Source: Moraxellaceae bacterium (lineage in GTDB: Bacteria; Pseudomonadota; Gammaproteobacteria; Pseudomonadales; Moraxellaceae). From it: DNA of 5,556 nucleotides. This document shows positions 1-4,951 of this stretch, piece after piece. The notes beneath the pieces are model-generated. The model worked only from the letters and a program-made list of their open reading frames with translations. It had not been told where the DNA came from and did no database searches. How positions within the stretch are numbered: position 1 is the stretch's first letter; the number at the start of each line of letters is the position of its first letter. The stretch is from the NCBI GenBank assembly GCA_030684415.1, contig JAUXNL010000080.1, positions 1-5,556 of the forward strand, written 5' to 3'. The position numbers and the translations under genes are program-made.

Positions 1-1
1 T

Positions 2-1183
2 GCCACCGTGAGCTATACCGCCACCACGGCTGATCTGCGGGTCAGCCGCAGCGGCAACAGTTTTGTGACCGTCTCACTCACGCAAAACCAGCAGGCGGTG
101 TCGTCGGGTATCGACGCGATTGAAGCAATAGACCCCACAAACACACTGGTCACCGCCATCACCCCGCTCAACGCCGCGCAAGCACGCGATGCCTTTGATG
201 AACTGCACGGCGACACCCTGCAGGCCCCTGCCCGCAGCGCCAGCCGTGCCGGCCTGCAATTTACCCGCGCCCTGTCGCAGCGCTCCAGCCGGCTGGGTCT
301 GGCCTCGCGCGGCGAGGGGCAGTCGGAAACCCGGGGCGCCACCTCCGTGGTCGAAGGCGTCTGGGTCGAGGCGGTGCAAATCGAAAGCGAGGGCAAGGCC
401 GACAATCAGGTCGGCTCGGCGGCTTACACACATGAAGGCCAGGTGATGACGCTCGGCCTCGACGGTTATTGGTCTGACGATGTGATTGTCGGCTTTGCGC
501 TCGGCCAGTCGGAAAGCGACCTCGCCTTCACCGGCCGCACCGCCAAGGGCAGCACCACTGGTGTTTTTGCCGGCGCCTACACGCGCTTTGAAACGCGCAG
601 CGGCATGCACTTCAAACTCGCCGCCAGCCTCGCGCAAAACGAAGCAGACATGACTCGCACCATCGGCATCACCAATGAAACCGCGCGCGGCACCGTAAAA
701 ACCAGTAGCGCCAACTTTGTGCTGGAAGCCGGCTTCGGTCTGCATGTCGGCAACTTCGGCCTGCGCCCCTTCGCACTCGCTGGCCTGCAACTGCTGGAGC
801 GTGAAAGTGTGCGTGAAAGTGGCGCGGTGCTCGGAGGTCTGGTGACGGAAGCCGAAGACAACATGCTCGGCGAAGTCGGGCTCGGCCTCGAACTGTCACG
901 CCCGTGGCTCACACGCGGCAATCGCTGGGCGCAGGTCAGCGGCTCGGTGGCCATCATGCAGCCGGTGGGCGAAACGCAGTTCACGCAAAACACTCGCTTT
1001 AACGGCACCACCCCGACCTTTACCGTGGCCGACACGCCGGATGAAGGCACGACACTGGCCATCAGCGTTGGCGGCGAAGTTTATCTTTCGCGCGGCTTTG
1101 CGCTATGGGGCGGCTACGACGGCCGCATCAGCAGCGCCAGTGACGACCACGGCCTGCAACTCAGCTTGCGCTATCGCTGGTAA
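2..1183 (+). CDS. Autotransporter, C-terminal translocator (beta-barrel) region, 5' truncated by window edge
   Basis: Seen: the frame is open to the left edge (codons from position 2) and ends at TAA 1181-1183, so the true start and passenger domain lie outside; the GTG at 8 is probably internal. Counting that GTG as residue 1, residues about 55-100 (NAAQARDAFDELHG and the following Ser/Arg/Ala-rich stretch) resemble the helical linker that precedes autotransporter barrels. Residues about 114-391 show alternating hydrophobic/polar strands rich in Gly and aromatics, and the protein ends in LRYRW, a C-terminal aromatic residue of the kind read by the BAM insertion machinery. Known: in type Va secretion the about 280-residue C-terminal barrel inserts in the outer membrane and the passenger is displayed or released. 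Inference: this is such a barrel; the passenger's function cannot be judged here. It is followed after 12 nt by an OmpA-like lipoprotein gene, probably co-transcribed. Confidence 0.88.
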   Translation, partial: ATVSYTATTADLRVSRSGNSFVTVSLTQNQQAVSSGIDAIEAIDPTNTLVTAITPLNAAQARDAFDELHGDTLQAPARSASRAGLQFTRALSQRSSRLGLASRGEGQSETRGATSVVEGVWVEAVQIESEGKADNQVGSAAYTHEGQVMTLGLDGYWSDDVIVGFALGQSESDLAFTGRTAKGSTTGVFAGAYTRFETRSGMHFKLAASLAQNEADMTRTIGITNETARGTVKTSSANFVLEAGFGLHVGNFGLRPFALAGLQLLERESVRESGAVLGGLVTEAEDNMLGEVGLGLELSRPWLTRGNRWAQVSGSVAIMQPVGETQFTQNTRFNGTTPTFTVADTPDEGTTLAISVGGEVYLSRGFALWGGYDGRISSASDDHGLQLSLRYRW

Positions 1184-1195
1184 GGGGCCGCCACC

Positions 1196-2413
1196 ATGAC
1201 TTCCGGACAGACCATGATGAATCGTGTTACCCGCCTGCTGCTGGCCACCGCCCTGCCCGCTTCGCTGTTGCTCGCCACGGCCTGTACGCCGGTGGGCTCG
1301 CGCGTGCCCGGCTACCTCACCACGCCCAAGGGCAAGCTCCTGCAAAACAGTGTCGGCCAATGCTGGCGCACGGTGGAGTGGCGGCCCTCACTCGCCATTC
1401 CCGAGTGCGACCCTGAAATCGTGAAAGAGCAGCAAGCCCTCGCGCAGGCCGAGGAAAAAGCCGAAGAGGACAAGGCCGAGGAAGAAAAGAAAGAAGACGA
1501 AGTGGTGCGCCCGCGTGGCCGCCGCTATGCCGGCACACAGGCTTTCGGTTTTGTGCCTAACGCCATGGAAGAAGATGCACTGGTGGAAGCGGGCACCCGT
1601 GAAGTGACCGGCGCCGACGGCACGGTGCGCACCGAAATCGTTTACGCGCCACTCACACTCAGCAACGACACCAGCTTCCGTTTTGGCGACGACCAACTGA
1701 CCCCCGAAGGCCGCGACAACATCATCGAACTGGCTGGCACGCTGAAGCGGCGCCGCGCGCAAAACATCAGCATCGACGTGACGGGCCACACCGACCGCAT
1801 CGGCACCGCCAGCGCCAACCTGGCGCTCTCGCGCCGGCGCGCCGAGGCCGTAAAAGCCATGCTGGTGAAAGAAGGCATTCCGGCCAGCGGCATCCGCACT
1901 GCCGGCATGGGCGCCAGCAAGCCGGTGACGGATGCCGGCGATTGCCCGGACCGTCTGGTGAAATGCGAGCTGATTGAATGTTTGCGGCCGGATCGTCGCG
2001 TGGACATCAAGGTGAAAGCCGAAGTGGACAGCGGCAAGCGCGCACCGGTGGCGCCAAAAGCCGCGCCTGCCGCTGCTGCTGCGCCGGCCCCTGTACCGGC
2101 CCCTGCTCCGGCAACCGCAACGCCCGCGGCGCAAGCCACTGGCTCGTCATCGGCTACGTCATCAGGCGCGGCAGCCGCCACTCCGGCAATCAGCCCGGCC
2201 TCAGTGCCTGCTGCCCCAGAGGCACCGGACAGCAGTGGACTCGGCACACCATCATCACCGGCCAGCGTGCCGGCCACGGTCATCGACAGCAAACCGGCGG
2301 CACCTGTCGCACCGGTGGTAACGCCCGATGACCAGAGCAGCACCGCGCAAGATGACAATGGTGTGCGCACAGCGCGCCATCCCGCCCGCCACGAAGGTGT
2401 CTGCCGCGCCTGA
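1196..2413 (+). CDS. OmpA-family peptidoglycan-binding lipoprotein with Ala/Pro-rich C-terminal tail
   Basis: Role: predicted outer-membrane lipoprotein tethering the envelope to peptidoglycan. Seen, in order: signal peptide with a hydrophobic core (about residues 14-29) and a lipobox-like LATAC, giving lipidated Cys30; residue +2 is Thr, so no Asp inner-membrane retention signal. C56-W-R...W62-R-P...E-C71-D matches a motif common in betaproteobacterial OmpA. Residues about 73-100 are an acidic, Glu/Lys/Ala-rich probable coiled coil. The OmpA C-terminal domain spans about 156-274: GHTDRIG with D200, N208, LSRRRA with the R213-R215 cluster (the Asp and Arg that bind diaminopimelate in this family), and ECLRPDRRVDI. 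C250 and C262 have the 12-residue spacing of the E. coli OmpA disulfide; C257 is extra. Residues about 275-385 are a low-complexity Ala/Pro/Ser tail, unusual after this domain. Start: ATG 1196 has AAGGGG 8 nt upstream, but ATGs at 1214 and 1217 would give a more typical signal peptide. No N-terminal OmpA barrel is present. Confidence 0.9.
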   Translation: MTSGQTMMNRVTRLLLATALPASLLLATACTPVGSRVPGYLTTPKGKLLQNSVGQCWRTVEWRPSLAIPECDPEIVKEQQALAQAEEKAEEDKAEEEKKEDEVVRPRGRRYAGTQAFGFVPNAMEEDALVEAGTREVTGADGTVRTEIVYAPLTLSNDTSFRFGDDQLTPEGRDNIIELAGTLKRRRAQNISIDVTGHTDRIGTASANLALSRRRAEAVKAMLVKEGIPASGIRTAGMGASKPVTDAGDCPDRLVKCELIECLRPDRRVDIKVKAEVDSGKRAPVAPKAAPAAAAAPAPVPAPAPATATPAAQATGSSSATSSGAAAATPAISPASVPAAPEAPDSSGLGTPSSPASVPATVIDSKPAAPVAPVVTPDDQSSTAQDDNGVRTARHPARHEGVCRA

Positions 2414-2480
2414 TGCAGGCTCACACGGGAGCAAGCGGCTAACGATTCGGACTATTCAGAGGCTTCTCTGGCAACGACAA

Positions 2481-2517
2481 CCGCTGGCGGGAAGCATTTC
2501 CTGCCAGCGGTTTTTTT
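2481..2517 (+). terminator. Rho-independent terminator of the autotransporter/OmpA unit
   Basis: A 12-bp stem (2481-2492 with 2499-2510, one G-U pair) around the 6-nt loop AGCATT is followed directly by seven T residues (2511-2517). It lies 67 nt after the stop of the OmpA-like gene and has all the marks of an intrinsic terminator on the + strand. Confidence 0.95.
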
Positions 2518-2798
2518 CGGGCCCGGATTAACGCCGACATGCCACTGCCGCACATGACACTGGCAGCTCGAGCACGGGCAGAACGCGCATAGGCGAGACG
2601 AGAGAGTTGCGCAGCAGTGCCTCGACGGGGCACTCCTTGGCACCTCGCACAACATCAGCACGGACGGATGTTTTAGCGCAACGTCATTGACCCTGCCCCC
2701 ACCCTCGGCTTGTCGAGGAGCATGCAAGTGCAGAGAGACTTTTCAGCCAGCGATCAAAAAAACCGGACACGCAGATTTCATGAGCGGCGGCCCACCGT
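2518..2798. other. Intergenic stretch with no convincing gene
   Basis: The short open frames here on both strands have no ribosome-binding site, no recognisable domain and compositions like out-of-frame translation (rich in Arg, Cys, Trp, Pro). An A7 run at 2755-2761 (T7 on the - strand) is not preceded by a convincing hairpin. I see no RNA gene or mobile-element ends. Confidence 0.5.
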
Positions 2799-3005
2799 TC
2801 ACTGACGGCGCCGAGAGGCCATCGATGGTTGCGCTGCATTGGCGGCGGCCGATCTGGCACGGGCTCTTGCCTGCGCCATGGCCGGGGCCATGACTGGTAC
2901 AGCCTGCGGGCTACTGAGTGGCTGATGGCGCAAGGCCAGCAACTGCAAGAAGCGACGAACATCCGCCACCGCGGCGGCGAGAAACGTTTGCACATGTGCA
3001 TTCAT
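2799..3005 (-). CDS. Doubtful small hypothetical protein (68 aa)
   Basis: I do not recognise this protein. Seen: ATG at 3005-3003 on the - strand, starting MNAHVQTFLAAAVADVRRF, with GGGAGA about 8 nt upstream as a possible ribosome-binding site and a TGA stop at 2799-2801. The N-terminal third could form an amphipathic or hydrophobic helix; the rest is rich in Ala, Arg, Gln and Pro, basic, and ends SRRRQ. No signal peptide or domain is evident. Codon third positions are mostly G or C, which fits the neighbours but is weak evidence in GC-rich DNA. It would be transcribed divergently from the sigma-54 unit, sharing the 3006-3284 region. It may equally be a chance ORF. Confidence 0.25.
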   Translation of the reverse strand: MNAHVQTFLAAAVADVRRFLQLLALRHQPLSSPQAVPVMAPAMAQARARARSAAANAAQPSMASRRRQ

Positions 3006-3158
3006 GAGGCATCTCCCGAACAAGCCTGCGGCACCTCTACCACAGACGGCGGCCACAGACGGCTGCATTAGCGGTGCTGCAAAATCCGTCCCAACTCTTC
3101 TCTGCTTCACTCCTGACCCACTTCACGCGGCATTTGCCGCACACGGCAGGCCCGAGCG

Positions 3159-3175
3159 CGCTGCAGTTCGGTGCA
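3159..3175 (+). promoter_or_regulatory. Candidate NtrC enhancer site 1
   Basis: The 17-mer CGCTGCAGTTCGGTGCA matches 10 of 14 defined positions of the NtrC dyad TGCACCA-N3-TGGTGCA as I know it; the right half GGTGCA is perfect and the left half is degenerate. Its centre lies about 144 bp upstream of the predicted sigma-54 start (about 3311), close to the place of the NtrC sites at E. coli glnAp2. This is inference from spacing and sequence only. Confidence 0.35.
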
Positions 3176-3188
3176 AAGCGCACGCTGG

Positions 3189-3205
3189 CGCCGCGTGCTG
3201 GTGCA
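3189..3205 (+). promoter_or_regulatory. Candidate NtrC enhancer site 2
   Basis: The 17-mer CGCCGCGTGCTGGTGCA also matches 10 of 14 NtrC positions, with a perfect right half (TGGTGCA) and a poor left half. It is centred 30 bp (about three helical turns) from site 1 and about 114 bp upstream of the predicted start, in the same orientation. Paired sites on one DNA face are usual for NtrC activation, but the left halves are weak. Confidence 0.35.
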
Positions 3206-3284
3206 ACGCCGTCGGCGCAGTCCTTGCGCCCGAAGCAGTCGTTATTCGCGCAAAATCCGTTACTTGCGTGATGGCAACCGACAT

Positions 3285-3300
3285 TGGCCCGCGCTTTGCA
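3285..3300 (+). promoter_or_regulatory. Sigma-54 (RpoN) promoter for the riboswitch-controlled binding-protein gene
   Basis: TGGCCCGCGCTTTGCA matches the sigma-54 consensus TGGCACG-N4-TTGC(A/T) with a single mismatch (C for A). GG at 3286-3287 and GC at 3298-3299 are separated by the required 10 nt. With GC at -13/-12 the start is near 3311, giving a leader of about 280 nt that contains the complete guanidine aptamer. Nitrogen-regulated sigma-54 transcription fits a gene for uptake of a nitrogen compound. The spacing and orientation support it; no experimental start is known here. Confidence 0.7.
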
Positions 3301-3318
3301 AAACCCTGAGCGAGAGGA

Positions 3319-3334
3319 GCGATGCAGGCATCGC
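3319..3334 (+). other. Small perfect hairpin at the 5' end of the predicted leader
   Basis: GCGATGC-AG-GCATCGC is a 7-bp inverted repeat with a 2-nt centre (effectively 6 bp with a 4-nt loop). It falls about 8 nt after the predicted sigma-54 start and about 20 nt before the riboswitch, so it would sit at the very 5' end of the mRNA. It has no U-tract and so is not a terminator. It might protect the 5' end, or be chance. Confidence 0.4.
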
Positions 3335-3355
3335 TTCTTATGGCGTCACAAAAAA

Positions 3356-3464
3356 GGTGGCTAGGGTTCCGGTGTGCGCTGCACATGACTGGTCCGAGAG
3401 CTACCGGCCCCGCTGCTGCCCACACAGCACCGACGGCTACACGGAGGGACAAAAGCCCGGGAGA
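3356..3464 (+). ncRNA. Guanidine-I riboswitch aptamer (ykkC class, subtype 1)
   Basis: Senses free guanidinium in the mRNA leader and raises expression of guanidine transport and degradation genes. Seen: the hallmark conserved blocks in the right order, CTAGGGTTCCGG (3361-3372), ACTGGTCCGAGAG (3388-3400), ACACGG (3439-3444) and GGGACAAAAGCCCGGGAGA (3446-3464). They fold as expected. P1 lower stem pairs 3356-3362 with 3399-3405 (7 bp, one G-U). The conserved AGGGTT/TCCGAG internal loop follows, then P1 upper stem 3369-3377 with 3381-3392 (small bulge). P2 can form from 3407-3409/3435-3437 and 3414-3418/3425-3429, and P3 from GGG 3446-3448 with CCC 3456-3458. It lies 127 nt before the start codon of a guanidine/urea-carboxylase-type binding protein, the classic context. 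The AAAAGCCCGGGAGA end fits the guanidine subtype rather than the ppGpp or PRPP relatives, though that distinction is from memory of the consensus. Confidence 0.95.
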
Positions 3465-3493
3465 GCGCTCAAGAAGCGACCTCTCATGCTTTT
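3461..3493 (+). terminator. Candidate riboswitch expression platform (conditional terminator)
   Basis: GAGAG (3461-3465) pairs with CTCTC (3481-3485), and CGCT (3466-3469) with AGCG (3475-3478), around a CAAGA loop with a 2-nt bulge on the 3' side. The stem is followed by ATGC and T4 (3490-3493). Its 5' arm uses the last conserved aptamer bases (GGGAGA), so ligand-bound aptamer and hairpin would exclude each other, as in other guanidine-I ON switches that act by transcription attenuation. The short, offset U-tract makes a translational or Rho-dependent mechanism possible instead. Confidence 0.5.
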
Positions 3494-3590
3494 CCCGCAA
3501 GCCTCCGGAGCCGGAATGCACTCTTCGTGTTTCAGCCGCTTCCACTCCCCGGCCTGCCTTGTGCTTTTCTGACCGCTGAAGGAGAACGCC

Positions 3591-4688
3591 ATGCTGAATG
3601 AAGAAAAATCCCTGACCCGCCGCTTTTTTTTACGCACGTTCGGCAGCCTTTGTGCCGCCGCACTACTCGCCAGCACTATCGCAACACCAGCCGTTGCCGC
3701 CGAAAAGAAAACCTTCCGCATGGCCTGGAGCATCTATGCTGGCTGGATGCCCTGGCCTTACGCCCAGCAGAGCGGCATCCTGAAAAAATGGGCCGATAAA
3801 TACGGCATCGTCATCGAACTCAAACAGGTGGACTACATCGAGTCCATCAACCAGTACACCGCCGGGCAATTCGATGCCTGCCTCATGACCAACATGGATG
3901 CGCTGACGATTCCCGCTGCGGGCGGCGTCGACTCCACGGCGTTGATCGTGGGCGATTACTCGAACGGCAATGACGGCCTGGTGCTCAAGGGCAAAACTGC
4001 GCTCAAAGACATCAAGGGCCAGAAAGTGAATCTGGTCGAGCTGTCGGTGTCGCATTACTTCCTGGCACGCGCGCTGGAGTCCGTCGGCATGAGCGAACGT
4101 GACGTGAAAGTGGTGAATACGTCCGATGCCGATATCGTGGCCGCCTGGAAAACACCGCAGGTGACGGCTGCTGCCGCATGGAATCCACAGTTGGCGGAAA
4201 TGCGCGCACAAAAAGGCACGACGATGGTGTTCGATTCCTCGAAGATTCCTGGCGAAATCCTCGACATGACCGTGGTCCGCACCGATGTGCTGAAAAAGCA
4301 TCCGGAGTTTGCAAAAGCACTGGCCGGCGCATGGTTTGAAACCATGAAAGTGATGAGCGCCAATGACGCCAAGGCCAAAGCCGCAAAGGAAATGATGGCC
4401 AAGCTTTCTGGCACAGACTTGGCGGGCTACGAGGCACAACTGAAAACCACCAAGATGTTTTACACACCGGCCGATACGCTGGCGTTCACCACCAGCGCCG
4501 ATCTCATGAAAGGCATGGACTTGGTGCGCAAGTTCTCCTTCACGCACGGCCTGCTCGGTCAGGGCGCACGCAGTGTCGATGTTATCGGCATCCAGTTTGC
4601 CGATGGCAAAGTGCTGGGCAATCCGAAAAACATCAAACTGCGTTACGACGCAAACGTGGTGAAGCTCGCCGCTGACGGCAAGCTCTGA
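3591..4688 (+). CDS. ABC transporter periplasmic substrate-binding protein, NitT/TauT type, urea/guanidine-carboxylase-associated family
   Basis: Role: predicted periplasmic receptor delivering guanidine (older annotation: urea) to an ABC importer. Seen: ATG 3591 with AAGGAG (3579-3584) 6 nt upstream. The signal peptide carries a twin-arginine motif, T9-R-R-F-F-L-R15, then a hydrophobic stretch to A36 and a likely cut after PAVA (residues 33-36), suggesting Tat export of a folded protein. The mature part begins with the NMT1-like pattern: FRMAWSIYAGWMPWPYAQQ (42-60), SGILKKW, QVDYIESINQYTAGQFDA (79-96), MTNMDAL, LVELSVSHYFLARALE (about 148-163) and AAAWNPQL with W197. At 365 aa it is full length for the family, which I know from urea-carboxylase gene regions. 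Regulation: sigma-54 promoter plus guanidine-I riboswitch upstream. Odd: no permease, ATPase or carboxylase gene follows; the next gene is convergent. Ligand identity is inferred from family and riboswitch, not from binding residues. Confidence 0.92.
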   Translation: MLNEEKSLTRRFFLRTFGSLCAAALLASTIATPAVAAEKKTFRMAWSIYAGWMPWPYAQQSGILKKWADKYGIVIELKQVDYIESINQYTAGQFDACLMTNMDALTIPAAGGVDSTALIVGDYSNGNDGLVLKGKTALKDIKGQKVNLVELSVSHYFLARALESVGMSERDVKVVNTSDADIVAAWKTPQVTAAAAWNPQLAEMRAQKGTTMVFDSSKIPGEILDMTVVRTDVLKKHPEFAKALAGAWFETMKVMSANDAKAKAAKEMMAKLSGTDLAGYEAQLKTTKMFYTPADTLAFTTSADLMKGMDLVRKFSFTHGLLGQGARSVDVIGIQFADGKVLGNPKNIKLRYDANVVKLAADGKL

Positions 4689-4723
4689 CACGCCACTCCT
4701 GACGGCTCATCTCCTGTCTACCT

Positions 4724-4754
4724 CCCGCTGCCATGCCGATCGGCTGGCAGCGGG
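4724..4754 (+). other. Strong hairpin after the binding-protein gene (3'-end or processing structure)
   Basis: CCCGCTGCCA (4724-4733) pairs perfectly with TGGCAGCGGG (4745-4754); the 11-nt loop contains a further self-complementary GCCGATCGGC. It is followed on the + strand by TACCC and A7, not T, so it is not a canonical intrinsic terminator in either direction. Placed 36 nt after the stop codon, it may stabilise the mRNA 3' end or mark a Rho-dependent stop. Confidence 0.6.
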
Positions 4755-4874
4755 TACCCAAAAAAATCGCTGAATACTCCCTTTCGGACTGCCCCTTCGA
4801 CTCGCGGATTAGAGTGCTGTCGAAACCCTTCATTTCAGTGCACGGCTCTTTGGCCGGGGTCTTCCCAGCCAATT

Positions 4875-4927
4875 AAAAGACTCTGGAGCTCAGAGCGTTT
4901 CGGAGTCGTTAGCGAGTTCTCTGAGTC
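4875..4927 (-). terminator. Candidate terminator for the EamA/DMT transporter gene
   Basis: Read on the - strand, CTCTG-AGCTC-CAGAG (4895 to 4881) is followed by TC and TTTTAATT (from 4878 down). A larger alternative fold joins GACTC (4927-4923) with GAGTC (4883-4879) directly before the T4 run. It lies about 25-75 nt beyond the stop of the DMT gene. The core stem is only 5 bp and the T-run is short, so the call is moderate. Confidence 0.4.
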
Positions 4928-4951
4928 GCGGCAATTCCCGTCAGGCCCGCA

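Larger units (their letters stand above)
4692..4951. other. Intergenic region between convergent genes
   Basis: No gene is supported here on either strand, and no remnant of a permease or ATPase gene is visible in translation. It holds the hairpin at 4724-4754 and, further right, a cluster of GACTC/GAGTC and CTCTG/CAGAG inverted repeats (4879-4927) described separately. Confidence 0.6.

Noticed and set aside
13..1062. Long open frames on the - strand across the autotransporter
   Set aside because: They are antisense shadows of a GC-rich gene: no ribosome-binding sites, no domains, and the + strand frame has clear barrel features.
1388..2424. Antisense frames of about 250 residues opposite the OmpA-like gene
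   Set aside because: They arise from the codon bias of the real gene; their His/Arg/Ala-rich or Ser/Ala-rich translations match no family.
2855..2870. Second sigma-54-like sequence, TGGCACGGGCTCTTGC
   Set aside because: It has 11 nt between GG and GC instead of 10; this spacing is poorly tolerated, and no gene follows closely on the + strand.
3079..3260. Direct repeat GCAAAATCCGT at 3079-3089 and 3250-3260
   Set aside because: Two copies 171 bp apart without flanking structure; not enough to suggest an attachment site, iteron or insertion-element end.
3004..3579. Several + strand ORFs (about 80-133 aa) crossing the promoter and riboswitch
   Set aside because: They overlap conserved RNA structure, lack ribosome-binding sites and have Arg/Cys/Pro-rich compositions without domains.
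3663..4691. 342-residue antisense frame opposite the binding-protein gene
   Set aside because: Its Cys/His-rich composition is typical of antisense translation, and the + strand product is a clear full-length binding protein with an upstream riboswitch.
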